In this document: in pieces, positions 8,602-17,344 of the stretch
How the letters are laid out: each line of letters starts with the position of its first letter
Position numbering within the stretch: the first letter of the stretch is position 1
From: Bradyrhizobium sp. CCBAU 53338
GTDB lineage: Bacteria > Pseudomonadota > Alphaproteobacteria > Rhizobiales > Xanthobacteraceae
NCBI RefSeq assembly: GCF_015291665.1
Contig: NZ_CP030048.1
Location: 5,332,001-5,396,000, forward strand
Length of the DNA stretch: 64,000 nucleotides
Direction of reading: 5' to 3'
Made by a program: the position numbers and the translations under genes
The notes under the pieces: generated by a model
Told to the model about the DNA's origin: nothing
Seen by the model: the letters and a program-made list of their open reading frames with translations, nothing else
Databases searched by the model: none

Positions 8602-10152
8602 TTATTCGGCCGCGCCCTTGATGTCGGATGCGGGCGGCGCGTAGGCCGCTTCGAGCGCGGCAAACTCCTCCGGCAGCATGTCGCACATCACTTGCACATG
8701 CGGAATGATGTTGGCGCCGACTATGAAGCCGAAATCGAGCTGGTCGCGGTAGCTCTGCACGGTGATGTTCAGCGCCTGCCCATGGGTCGAGATCGACACC
8801 GGGAAGATATGCAGCAGCTCGGCGCCTGCCGCATAGAGCGTCTGCCGCGGTCCCGGCACGTTGGAGACGGTGATGTTGGCCGCCGGTGGCAGCACATCCG
8901 ACAGGTCCGAGCGGCTGTAGAGCAGCGCCAGGATCTGCACGATGATCGGGGCACCCAGCATCGAGATGTTGGACACCTGCGGCATCAGAGCCCGCAGCGG
9001 ATGCGACATCTCCTTGGACTTGGTCGACTGCGCGATGATGGCCTCGAGCCGCGCCTTGGGATCCGCGATATTTGTCGCAATCGAGCAGATCATGCCGAAC
9101 ACCTGGTTGTTGGCCTCGGTGTTGCCCTCCTCGCGTAGCGAGATCGGCACGGCGGCGGTGAGCGACTTCGCCGGCAGTGTGCCATATTGCAGGAGATAGC
9201 GCCGGACCACGCCGGAGGCGAGCGCCAGCACGACGTCGTTGAGCTTGCCGCCGGCCAGCTTGGCCAGCGCCTTCGATCGTGACAGCGAGATCGACACGCC
9301 GGCAAAGCTCCGCTCCGACGAGATCGTCTTGTTGAGCATGGTCGGCGGCGATACCATGCTGGCGAGGCTCTCGCGCGACTTCGGATCGGAGATCTTGCCG
9401 AGCACGTCGGAAACGCTCTTGACCATGGTCGGGATGTTGCCGGCAAAGCGCACCGCGCTCTCGATCTGGTACATCGCGTTGTCGAACAGGATCGACCCGA
9501 TGTCGCTCTTGCCGGTCCGCGGCAGTTGCAGATTCTTCGCGGCCGCCGAGGCTTCGAGCGGCTGGCTGAAAAGCTGCTGATAGGAATCGAGCAGGTTTGC
9601 CGCGATGTCGCGCGGCTCCTGCCCGGGCTTTGTCCCGCCCGTCGGCGGCTCGACCGTCCGCGGGATCGGCGAGATATCGTAGATCATGTTGGTCAGGGCC
9701 GCACCGGCGCCGCCGTCGATTGCGGCATGGTGCATCTTGGAATAGAGGCCGACCTCGTTGTCCTTCATGCCCTCGAACACGTAGAATTCCCAGAGCGGGC
9801 GAGCACGGTTCAGGAGCTTGGCATGCATCCAGCCGACGATGCGCTCGAGCGTGGCGCGGTCGCGCGGCGCCGGCAGGCTGGCGCGGAAGATGTGACGGTC
9901 GATGTCGAACTGGTCGTCCTCGACCCAGGTCGGATGATCGATGTCGAGCGGCGCCTTCTCCAGGCGCGCCTTCAGGATCGGCGCGATGTGCAGCCGAGAG
10001 ACGATCATCGCCTTGAAGTCTTCGAAGAAGTCGCCCTTGTAGTCGTCGGGCAGGCGAAAGATCGCCATGCTGCCGACATGCATCGGCATCTCAGGTGTTT
10101 CCAGATAGAGAAACGACGCATCCAGCGACGACAGCTTCTTACCGTCAGCCAT
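8602..10152 (-). CDS. Wax ester synthase / diacylglycerol acyltransferase (WS/DGAT)
   Basis: A 516-residue member of the bacterial WS/DGAT family, which joins acyl-CoA to long-chain alcohols or diacylglycerol to make storage wax or triacylglycerol. The catalytic HHxxxDG motif is HHAAIDG at residues 141-147 and the PLW motif (RARPLWEFYV) precedes it at 118-127. The C-terminal half has the conserved NITVSNVPGP-type segment. The length is slightly above the common 450-480. It lies in a run with an epoxide-hydrolase-like enzyme and CYP102 downstream and another hydrolase upstream. Confidence 0.93.
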   Translation of the reverse strand: MADGKKLSSLDASFLYLETPEMPMHVGSMAIFRLPDDYKGDFFEDFKAMIVSRLHIAPILKARLEKAPLDIDHPTWVEDDQFDIDRHIFRASLPAPRDRATLERIVGWMHAKLLNRARPLWEFYVFEGMKDNEVGLYSKMHHAAIDGGAGAALTNMIYDISPIPRTVEPPTGGTKPGQEPRDIAANLLDSYQQLFSQPLEASAAAKNLQLPRTGKSDIGSILFDNAMYQIESAVRFAGNIPTMVKSVSDVLGKISDPKSRESLASMVSPPTMLNKTISSERSFAGVSISLSRSKALAKLAGGKLNDVVLALASGVVRRYLLQYGTLPAKSLTAAVPISLREEGNTEANNQVFGMICSIATNIADPKARLEAIIAQSTKSKEMSHPLRALMPQVSNISMLGAPIIVQILALLYSRSDLSDVLPPAANITVSNVPGPRQTLYAAGAELLHIFPVSISTHGQALNITVQSYRDQLDFGFIVGANIIPHVQVMCDMLPEEFAALEAAYAPPASDIKGAAE

Positions 10153-10197
10153 AGTTCCCTCCGCTTGTATTTGACGGGCGTCTTTTGGCGCTTCTCG

Positions 10198-10998
10198 TCA
10201 GGCCGATACTGCCCGCTCCGGCGGGGCATATGCAATGGCAAACGGCCCGGCCCGGTCAAATGGCCAGAACTCCCCCTCCGGTTGCGCGAGGCGATCCGCC
10301 ACGGCCCACAGCGCAGCCGGGTTCACCCCGAGCCCGATATGGCTTGCCAAATGTACCTCGATATTCTCGGCGCGGTCATTGGGGCGCAGCAGGCAGGTCC
10401 GCCAGTTCACGACGCCGTCCGAGCGCGAATAGATCGACGTCGCAGGCACCTTGAGGTCGCCGGCGATCGCCTCGCGCGCTTCGGCAAAATCCTCGACCTT
10501 CTCGCCGGACAGCGCCTCGTAGAGGGCCGTCGCATTGGTCGCCCGTACATCGTTGGCGAAGGGGCTGCCGAGCGTAATGACATAGCGGACCATCTCGGGC
10601 GCCTGGAGCGCGAGATCGCGGGCATAGACACCGCCGAGGCTCCATCCGACCAGGCTGACCTTGCGACCGCTTGCGGCGTGGATTTCGGCCAGACGGGCGC
10701 GCAGGGCCTCCCTCATCCGCGCCAGGCCGCCGAGATTGCGGCCCATCCGCCAGGCATGCGCCTCATGGCCGAGCTCGCCGAGATAGCGCCGCATCGGTAC
10801 CATCGAGAGATCGCTCGCGAGAAAGCCCGGCAACGCCAGCACCGGATGGCCGTCGCCTTTGGGCGCGCGCATCAGCAGCGGTGATAGCAGGACACTGGCG
10901 TTGAGCTCGAACAGGCCGCGCGCCTCCGCGAGCAGCAGGCCGAGGGCCGGCGGACGAAGGCGACCCGAGCCCGACGCTCCGTCGCGCGCTTCAGGCAT
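10198..10998 (-). CDS. Alpha/beta hydrolase (PGAP1/lipase-like)
   Basis: A 266-residue alpha/beta hydrolase with the nucleophile elbow LVGWSLGGVYA (Ser120) and an oxyanion segment LALPGFLASD. The region after the elbow (VITLGSPFAN) is typical of triacylglycerol-lipase and PGAP1-like esterases, so an acyl-ester substrate is likely. No signal peptide is present. The gene overlaps the DUF6489 stop by one base (TAATG), showing coupling, and WS/DGAT follows 45 bp downstream. It may hydrolyse or remodel the esters that WS/DGAT makes, but this comes from context only. Confidence 0.85.
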   Translation of the reverse strand: MPEARDGASGSGRLRPPALGLLLAEARGLFELNASVLLSPLLMRAPKGDGHPVLALPGFLASDLSMVPMRRYLGELGHEAHAWRMGRNLGGLARMREALRARLAEIHAASGRKVSLVGWSLGGVYARDLALQAPEMVRYVITLGSPFANDVRATNATALYEALSGEKVEDFAEAREAIAGDLKVPATSIYSRSDGVVNWRTCLLRPNDRAENIEVHLASHIGLGVNPAALWAVADRLAQPEGEFWPFDRAGPFAIAYAPPERAVSA

Positions 10999-11255
10999 TA
11001 CTTCTTCTTGTCGCCGCTACGCGGGCTGCCGAGACCTGCCATGGTCACGAACATGTCCTGAAACCGCTCCGCGATCTTTGGATCGAAGGTGAACCAGCTC
11101 TGGATCAACGATTCCGGCGAGACTTTCTCGATGTTGCTCAGGACCTGCTGCTGGAGCTTGTCCATCACCGCCGTCTGCATCGGCGCCACGTCAGGCAATC
11201 CGAAGAACTGGCGGGCCTCGAGAGGGGTGCAGTCGATTTCGATATTAACTTTCAT
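10998..11255 (-). CDS. DUF6489 family protein
   Basis: An 85-residue protein starting MKVNIEIDCTPLEARQFFG. It has a beta-strand start, a helical centre (MQTAVMDKLQQQVLSNIEK) and a lysine-rich tail. I recognise it as the small DUF6489 type found in alphaproteobacteria; the function is unknown. It heads the minus-strand lipid run and its stop overlaps the start of the hydrolase by one base. The opening resembles short proteins associated with phasin or PHA loci, so a surface role on lipid inclusions is possible but unproven. GGAG lies about 5 nt before the ATG. Confidence 0.75.
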   Translation of the reverse strand: MKVNIEIDCTPLEARQFFGLPDVAPMQTAVMDKLQQQVLSNIEKVSPESLIQSWFTFDPKIAERFQDMFVTMAGLGSPRSGDKKK

Positions 11256-11494
11256 GTCCCCTCCGGATGAGATTCGAGCGGCGTCACACAGTATCGCCGC
11301 GACATGGTGTGCGACGCAAGCGACCTGAGCCGGGGGCCGGGCGCCGGCGTTCGCAATCGGCGGATATGGTCAATCAACTTGTCGGCGCAAACGGGCACCG
11401 GCCGACCGCTTCCGCGGTCATTTCGAGGCCTCACCGGCCGAAAGTCCAATGTCGCCCGCACGCCTTTCGCCCATAAATTGTTGGTCAGCATTGC

Positions 11495-11527
11495 TGCACA
11501 GCGGTGCAACTTGGCGCGTTCCTTGCT
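11495..11527 (+). promoter_or_regulatory. Candidate sigma-54 promoter with adjacent inverted repeat
   Basis: TGGCGCGTTCCTTGCT at 11512-11527 matches the sigma-54 consensus TGGCACG-N4-TTGCW with one mismatch and correct -24/-12 spacing. It lies about 100 bp upstream of the binding-protein ATG at 11629. Directly upstream is TGCAC-AGCG-GTGCA (11495-11508), a short dyad. The 373-bp gap 11256-11628 also has to hold the promoter of the divergent lipid run; nothing else was recognised in it. Confidence 0.5.
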
Positions 11528-11628
11528 GGAATGGCGCTTGCACGGGTCGAGAACTCTGGGCAACATGGATCGATCAGCCCCGCCGAACAATCAAAAATCA
11601 CGGCGCGGGCGAGTGGAGAGGGTCAAGA

Positions 11629-13230
11629 ATGTCAGTCGGACGAAGTCTGTTTGCGGCGACGCTCGCCGGTGCGCTCGCGTTGGCGGTGTCGCCGGCGTCG
11701 AGCCAGACGCTGCGCTATGCCAACCAGGGTGAGCTGAAATCGCTCGACCCCTATACGCTGAACGAGTCGACCACCAGTGCGCATCTCGGTCATGTCTATG
11801 AGGGCCTCGTTGCCCGCGACAAGAACCTGAAGATCATCCCGGCGCTCGCCGAGAGCTGGGAGACCCCGGAGCCGACACGCTGGCGCTTTCACCTGCGCAA
11901 GGGCGTCAAATTCCACAACGGCGACCCCTTCACCGCCGACGACGTCGTGTTCTCGGCCGACCGCGTGCGAGCGAAAGGTTCGAATTTTCAGAGCCGCATT
12001 CCCGCCGATGCAAAGGTCGTCAAGATCGACGATTACACCGTCGATTTCGTCCTGACCTCGCCCAATCCCATCCTGACCGCGCTGTGGGCGACCTGGTACA
12101 TCATGGACAAGAAATGGGCAGAGGCGAACGATGCGGTGGCACCGACGCCGGCCGCGGCCACGACCCCGAGCTACGCCTCTCTCCATGAAAACGGCACCGG
12201 CCCCTTCACGATCGAGAGCCATCAGCCGGGCGTGAAGACCGTCTTCAAAGCCTATCCGAATTGGTGGCGCAAGCCGGAACATAATCTGAAGGAGATCATC
12301 TTTACGCCGATTGCCAACCCGGCCACGCGTGTTGCGGCGCTGTTGTCCGGCGAGGTCGACGTGATCGAGCCGGTTCCGGTCCAGGACATCGAGCGCGTCA
12401 AAGCAAGCCCCAACGCCACCGTGCTGACGGGACCTGAACTCCGCACCATCTTCGTCGGCATGGACCAGGCGCGTGACGAACTCTTGTACTCCAACGTCAA
12501 GGGCAAGAACCCGTTCAAGGACGTGCGCGTCCGCGAAGCGGTCTACCGGGCGATCGATGTCGACCTGATCAAGAATCGCGTCATGCGCGGACTGTCCACG
12601 CCGTCCGCGTTGATGGTGGCACCTGAGATCTTTCCGCTGTCGAAAGACTTCACCCGGCCGAAGTTCGATCCCGACGCCTCCAAGAAGCTCCTGGCAGACG
12701 CCGGTTACCCCGACGGTTTCGAGGTGACCATGGACTGCCCGAACGATCGTTACGTCAACGACGCGGCGATCTGTCAAGCCGTCGTCGGCATGCTCGCCCG
12801 CATCAACATCAAGGTGGATCTGCTGGCACAGCCGAAGGCCCAGTATTTCGCCAAGGTGCTCAAGCCCGGCGGCTACAAGACTTCGCTGTTCTTGCTGGGC
12901 TGGACACCGGATACGCTCGACTCCCACAACGTGCTCCACGACATCATGGGCTGCCGGGACGATCCCAAGGATCCCAACCGCGGCGAAGCCAATCTCGCCG
13001 GCTATTGCAACAAGCAGTTCGACGAACTCGCGGACAAGGTTCTTCTGGAGCCCGACCCGACCAAGCGTGATCAACTGATCAAGCAGGCATTCGAGCTCTC
13101 GATGAAGGACTGGGCCTATATCCCGCTGCATCAGCAGGCCCTCGCCTGGGGCGTGTCGAAGAAGGTGAAGCTGACCCAGCGCGCGGACAACCAGGTCCTG
13201 CTCTACTGGGCGACCAAGCAGGACGAATAG
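11629..13230 (+). CDS. ABC transporter substrate-binding protein, peptide/DppA type (system A)
   Basis: A 533-residue periplasmic solute-binding protein of family 5 (SBP_bac_5), the peptide/opine/nickel class. A Sec signal peptide (MSVGRSLFAATLAGALALAV, cleaved near SSQT) precedes the mature start LRYANQGELKSLDPY. The family pattern GLVARDKNLKIIPALAESWE and the FHNGDPFTADDV segment are clear. The ATG at 11629 has a GGAG/GAGGG-like ribosome site and follows the frame better than an upstream in-frame ATG at 11449, which would add 60 non-signal residues. It is the first gene of the peptide-importer array; a hairpin separates it from the first permease gene. Confidence 0.92.
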   Translation: MSVGRSLFAATLAGALALAVSPASSQTLRYANQGELKSLDPYTLNESTTSAHLGHVYEGLVARDKNLKIIPALAESWETPEPTRWRFHLRKGVKFHNGDPFTADDVVFSADRVRAKGSNFQSRIPADAKVVKIDDYTVDFVLTSPNPILTALWATWYIMDKKWAEANDAVAPTPAAATTPSYASLHENGTGPFTIESHQPGVKTVFKAYPNWWRKPEHNLKEIIFTPIANPATRVAALLSGEVDVIEPVPVQDIERVKASPNATVLTGPELRTIFVGMDQARDELLYSNVKGKNPFKDVRVREAVYRAIDVDLIKNRVMRGLSTPSALMVAPEIFPLSKDFTRPKFDPDASKKLLADAGYPDGFEVTMDCPNDRYVNDAAICQAVVGMLARINIKVDLLAQPKAQYFAKVLKPGGYKTSLFLLGWTPDTLDSHNVLHDIMGCRDDPKDPNRGEANLAGYCNKQFDELADKVLLEPDPTKRDQLIKQAFELSMKDWAYIPLHQQALAWGVSKKVKLTQRADNQVLLYWATKQDE

Positions 13231-13246
13231 GTGTCGACATCTTGTG

Positions 13247-13276
13247 AAGTCCCGGAAGCTCTGGCTTCCGGGACTT
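13247..13276 (+). terminator. Strong intercistronic hairpin after the system A binding-protein gene
   Basis: AAGTCCCGGAAGC (13247-13259) pairs perfectly with GCTTCCGGGACTT (13264-13276) around a 4-nt loop. There is no T-run, so it is more likely a partial attenuator or mRNA 3'-end stabiliser than a full terminator. That would let the binding protein be made in excess over the permeases, as is common in ABC importer operons. Confidence 0.7.
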
Positions 13277-13331
13277 GCCGTTTCGGGCTAACGCAATGAT
13301 GCGTGCTGCTGAAGAGATGTGAAAGGAACAG

Positions 13332-14312
13332 ATGCTCGCTTTCACACTGCGCCGGGCCATCCAGGCCATCGGTGTCATGATCGCCGTCGGCGTCATCGCG
13401 TTCTCGATGTTTCGCTTCGCCGGCGATCCCGTGAACCAGATGGTCGGGATGGATACCTCGGGCGCCGAACGCGCCGCGATCCGCAAATCGCTCGGGCTCG
13501 ACGATCCCGTGATCGTGCAATTCGGCCGCTACGTCGGCAACGCCGCGCAATTCAAGTTCGGCGTGTCCTACCAATTCCGCCTGCCGGTCACGAACCTGCT
13601 GATGGAGCGGATGCCCGCAACGCTGGAGCTTGCGATCTGCGCCACCATCTTCGCGATGATCAGCGGCATCCTGATGGGGGTCTATTCGGCGCTGCGCCGT
13701 GACAGCTGGCTCGCGCACATCTTCCAGGCCGTCTCGCTGATCGGCATTTCGCTGCCGACCTTCCTGATCGGCATTCTCATGATCTACCTGTTCTCGGTGA
13801 CGCTCGGCTGGCTGCCCTCGTTCGGCCGCGGCGACGTCGTGCATATCGGCTGGTGGACGACGGGGCTCCTGACGCTGTCCGGCCTGAAGGCGCTGATCAT
13901 GCCGTCGATCACGCTTGGCCTGTTCCAGATGACGCTGATCATGCGCCTGGTCCGCGCGGAGATGCTGGAGGTGTTGCGCACCGACTACATCCGCTTCGCC
14001 CGCGCGCGTGGGCTCACCACACGGGCAATTCATTTCGGCCATGCCCTGCGCAACACGCTGGTTCCCGTCATCACCGTGGCCGGTCTGCAATTTGGCTCGG
14101 TCATTGCTTTCGCGATCATCACCGAGACCGTGTTCCAATGGCCGGGCATGGGGCTCCTGTTCGTTCAGGCCGTTCAGAACGTCGATATCCCGATCATGGC
14201 GGCCTATTTGATGATGGTGTCCCTGATCTTCGTCACCATCAATCTCGTGGTTGATATTCTCTACACCATCGTCGATCCGCGGCTGCGCTCGACGGTCAGC
14301 CGGGCGCACTGA
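13332..14312 (+). CDS. ABC transporter permease, DppB/OppB type (system A)
   Basis: A 326-residue inner-membrane permease of the binding-protein-dependent transport family. The N-terminal LRRAIQAIGVMIAVGVIAFSM segment is the first membrane helix, followed by a long periplasmic region, and four or more later helices. The cytoplasmic EAA loop reads DYIRFARARGL, with the G typical of ATPase contact. The ATG at 13332 follows GAAAGGAAC, a fair ribosome site. It ends one base before the partner permease start. Confidence 0.92.
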   Translation: MLAFTLRRAIQAIGVMIAVGVIAFSMFRFAGDPVNQMVGMDTSGAERAAIRKSLGLDDPVIVQFGRYVGNAAQFKFGVSYQFRLPVTNLLMERMPATLELAICATIFAMISGILMGVYSALRRDSWLAHIFQAVSLIGISLPTFLIGILMIYLFSVTLGWLPSFGRGDVVHIGWWTTGLLTLSGLKALIMPSITLGLFQMTLIMRLVRAEMLEVLRTDYIRFARARGLTTRAIHFGHALRNTLVPVITVAGLQFGSVIAFAIITETVFQWPGMGLLFVQAVQNVDIPIMAAYLMMVSLIFVTINLVVDILYTIVDPRLRSTVSRAH

Positions 14313-14313
14313 C

Positions 14314-15276
14314 ATGAGCGAGGCCGTCGTTCCCCACACCACCGAGAAGCGTCCCGCGACAGCACCTGGCTGGTTCAAGCGCGCGCTCGACAGCGACGTG
14401 TTTTATTCGTTTCGCCGCTCCAAGATCACCATGATCGCGGCGGGTGTGACGCTGCTGTTCTTTCTGATCGCGATTTTTGCCTCCGTGCTGTCGGTGCAAA
14501 ATCCGTTCGACCCGGCACAGCTCCAGTTGATGAATTCGCGCATCCCGCCGCTCTGGACCGCAGACGGACAGAGCCCGTTCCTGCTCGGCACCGACGAACA
14601 GGGGCGCGACGTGCTGTCCGCTATCCTGTACGGCCTACGCATCTCGCTGCTCGTCGGCGTCCTCGGCGTCGTCCTCTCCGGCGCGATCGGTATCCTGCTC
14701 GGGCTGACGGCCGGCTATTTCGGCGGCGCCGTCGATGGGCTGATCATGCGCATCGCCGACGTGCAGCTCTCGTTTCCGGCCATCCTGATTGCACTGCTGA
14801 TCAACGGCATCGCCAAATCGGTCTTTGGCAACAAGCTCGACGAGATGAGCATGCTGGCGGTGCTGGTCTTTGCGATCGGCCTGAGCTTCTGGGTGCAATA
14901 CGCGCGCACGGTGCGTGGCTCGGTCCTGGTCGAGAAGAACAAGGACTATGTTGCAGCCGCGCAATTGATCGGCCTACCCGCCCCCGTCATCATGCTGCGC
15001 CATGTGCTGCCGAACACCACCGGGCCGATCCTCGTGATCGCCACCATCAACCTGGCACTCGCCATCATCACCGAGGCAACGCTGTCGTTCCTCGGCTCGG
15101 GCATGCCCGAGACCATGCCGTCGCTCGGCACGTTGATCCGCATCGGCAACGGCTATCTGTTCGCAGGCGAATGGTGGATCGTCGCCTTCCCCGGGATTGC
15201 GCTCGCAGCGCTGATCCTTTCGATCAATCTGCTCGGCGACTGGCTGCGCGACGCGCTCAACCCCAAACTCCGATGA
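14314..15276 (+). CDS. ABC transporter permease, DppC/OppC type (system A)
   Basis: A 320-residue inner-membrane permease forming the heterodimer with the upstream DppB-like protein. It has the OppC N-terminal helix (ITMIAAGVTLLFFLIAIFA), the family motif LLGTDEQGRDVLSAILYG and an EAA-type loop KDYVAAAQLIGLP followed by LRHVLPNTTGP. The ATG at 14314 lies one base after the upstream stop; an in-frame start at 14251 lies inside the upstream gene and was not used. Confidence 0.92.
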   Translation: MSEAVVPHTTEKRPATAPGWFKRALDSDVFYSFRRSKITMIAAGVTLLFFLIAIFASVLSVQNPFDPAQLQLMNSRIPPLWTADGQSPFLLGTDEQGRDVLSAILYGLRISLLVGVLGVVLSGAIGILLGLTAGYFGGAVDGLIMRIADVQLSFPAILIALLINGIAKSVFGNKLDEMSMLAVLVFAIGLSFWVQYARTVRGSVLVEKNKDYVAAAQLIGLPAPVIMLRHVLPNTTGPILVIATINLALAIITEATLSFLGSGMPETMPSLGTLIRIGNGYLFAGEWWIVAFPGIALAALILSINLLGDWLRDALNPKLR

Positions 15277-15289
15277 GTATGCAGCGTTC

Positions 15290-16276
15290 ATGACCGAACC
15301 CGTTCTCTCCGTCCGCAATCTCCGGGTCGAGTTCGCCTCCCGTCGCGGCACGTTGCGCGCCATCGATGGCGTCTCCTTCGACATCGCCAAGGGCGAAGTG
15401 CTAGGCGTCGTCGGCGAATCCGGCGCCGGCAAGTCCGTCACGGGGCTTTCGGTGATCGGCCTGATCGATCCGCCCGGCCGCATCGCCGGCGGTGAGATCC
15501 GTCTCGCCGGCACGCGTATCGACAATCTGCCGCCGGAGGAAATGCGCCGTATCAGGGGAAAGCGCATCGGCATGATCTTCCAGGATCCGCTGACTTCGCT
15601 CAATCCGCTGTACAAGGTCGGCGACCAGATCGTCGAGACGATCCGGACCCATCTCAATCTCTCCGAACAGGCCGCGCGCCGCCGCGCCATCGACCTGCTT
15701 GCCGAAGTCGGCATTCCCGCTCCGGAAAAGCGCATCGACGGCTATCCCCACGAATTCTCGGGCGGCATGCGCCAGCGTGTGGTGATTGCGCTTGCGATCT
15801 GCGCCGAGCCGGAACTGATCATCGCGGACGAGCCAACCACCGCGCTCGACGTCTCCGTGCAGGCGCAGATCATCTCGCTGATCAAGCGGCTCGGCCGCGA
15901 CCACGGCACCGCCGTGATGCTGGTGACCCACGACATGGGCGTGATCGCCGAGACTTCAGACCGCGTCGCGGTGATGTATGCCGGCCGCGTCGCCGAAATC
16001 GGCCCGGTGCAGGACGTCGTCAGGAACCCGCTGCATCCCTATGCCAAGGGCCTGATGGGTGCGATCCCGACGCTTGCCGGCGATGACAAGCGTCTGGTGC
16101 AGATTCCAGGCTCGATGCCCCGCCTGTCGGCGATCCCGCCCGGCTGCTCATTCAATCCGCGCTGCGCTTCCGCGTTCGACCGCTGCCGGGTTGAACGGCC
16201 GGAACCGCTGTCCCACGGTGCGCAATCCGTCGCCTGCCATCTCTATGACACCGCGCCGGCGGAGACCGCGGCATGA
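15290..16276 (+). CDS. ABC transporter ATPase, DppD/OppD type (system A)
   Basis: A 328-residue nucleotide-binding subunit. Walker A is GESGAGKS, the Q-loop region IFQDPLTSLNP, the signature SGGMRQR, and Walker [13 protein letters not shown], all complete. The oligopeptide C-terminal extension (CSFNPRCASAFDRC) carries the conserved cysteines of the Opp/Dpp ATPase class. It is located 13 bp after the DppC-like gene and its end overlaps the next ATPase by 4 nt. Confidence 0.93.
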   Translation: MTEPVLSVRNLRVEFASRRGTLRAIDGVSFDIAKGEVLGVVGESGAGKSVTGLSVIGLIDPPGRIAGGEIRLAGTRIDNLPPEEMRRIRGKRIGMIFQDPLTSLNPLYKVGDQIVETIRTHLNLSEQAARRRAIDLLAEVGIPAPEKRIDGYPHEFSGGMRQRVVIALAICAEPELIIADEPTTALDVSVQAQIISLIKRLGRDHGTAVMLVTHDMGVIAETSDRVAVMYAGRVAEIGPVQDVVRNPLHPYAKGLMGAIPTLAGDDKRLVQIPGSMPRLSAIPPGCSFNPRCASAFDRCRVERPEPLSHGAQSVACHLYDTAPAETAA

Positions 16277-17262
16277 GCGTCCCCTTCGTCCAGGCCACAA
16301 ATCTGCGCCGCGTCTTCGATGTCTCGAAGCCCTGGCTCAACCGCGTGCTCGAGGGTGGCCATCTCGAATATCTCAAGGCTGTCGACGGTGTCACCTTCGA
16401 CATCAAGAAGGGCGAGACCTTTGCGCTGGTCGGCGAGTCCGGCTCCGGCAAGACCACCGTGGCCCGGATGGTGGTCGGCCTCTTGCCGCCGAGTTCCGGC
16501 GATGTCCTGATCGACGGCGTCTCGATGACCGATCCGCGGCAAGGCCAGGCGCGACGAAAGCTGCGCCGCCGTATCCAGATGATTTTCCAGGATCCCTATG
16601 CGAGCCTGAACCCGCGCTTCCGGGTCGATGCCATCATCTCCGAGCCGATCCGCGCCTTCGACCTGATCCAGGGCGAGCGCGACATCCAGGCCCGCGTCGG
16701 TGAGTTGCTCAGCCTCGTCGGCCTGCATCCCGACGATCGGCTAAAGTTCCCGCATGAATTTTCCGGCGGCCAGCGCCAGCGCATCGCAATCGCGCGCGCG
16801 CTCGCCTCCGACGCCGAGTTCATCGTCTGCGACGAGCCGACCTCTGCGCTCGACGTCTCCGTGCAGGCGCAAATCCTGAATCTGATGCGCGATCTCCAGG
16901 ACAAGTTCGGCCTGACCTACATGTTCATCAGCCACAACCTCGCCGTGGTCCGCCACATGGCGAGCCGGGTCGGCGTAATGTATCTCGGCCGCATCGTCGA
17001 GATCGCGGAAGGGCGCGAATTGTTTGCCAGCCCGCGCATGCCCTACACCAAGATGCTGCTGGGCGCCGTGCCTGATCTTGCCATGAGCGGCCGCCAGCGC
17101 ATTCCGGTGAAGGGCGAGATCCCGAACCCGATCAATCCGCCGCCCGGCTGCGCCTTCAACCCGCGTTGCCCGCTGGCGTTCGACCTCTGCCGCAAGGAAG
17201 CTCCAAAACTGATCGACGGCGTCGCCTGCCATGCCGTTAACACCGCGCCGGTCCCGGCATAA
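16273..17262 (+). CDS. ABC transporter ATPase, DppF/OppF type (system A)
   Basis: A 329-residue ATPase pairing with the DppD-like subunit. Walker A is GESGSGKT, the Q-loop IFQDPYASLNPR, the signature SGGQRQR and Walker B IVCDEPTSALD. An extra N-terminal segment (LNRVLEGGHLEYL) precedes the core, as is usual for OppF-like subunits. The C-terminal CAFNPRCPLAFDLC cysteine motif is present. It completes the A importer (binding protein, B, C, D, F); the gamma-glutamyltransferase gene follows 82 bp later. Confidence 0.93.
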   Translation: MSVPFVQATNLRRVFDVSKPWLNRVLEGGHLEYLKAVDGVTFDIKKGETFALVGESGSGKTTVARMVVGLLPPSSGDVLIDGVSMTDPRQGQARRKLRRRIQMIFQDPYASLNPRFRVDAIISEPIRAFDLIQGERDIQARVGELLSLVGLHPDDRLKFPHEFSGGQRQRIAIARALASDAEFIVCDEPTSALDVSVQAQILNLMRDLQDKFGLTYMFISHNLAVVRHMASRVGVMYLGRIVEIAEGRELFASPRMPYTKMLLGAVPDLAMSGRQRIPVKGEIPNPINPPPGCAFNPRCPLAFDLCRKEAPKLIDGVACHAVNTAPVPA

Positions 17263-17344
17263 CGCGCGCGTGCCATGCGGCCTGTGCATTTGGCATTCCA
17301 GCACCTGATGTGATCAATTGCGCGCGCCGTAAATGAGGTAGTCC

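Noticed and set aside
11495..11508. NtrC-type enhancer TGCAC-AGCG-GTGCA
   Set aside because: The arms match but the spacer is 4 nt instead of about 7, and the site abuts the -24 element, which is too close for a normal enhancer; kept only as a dyad.
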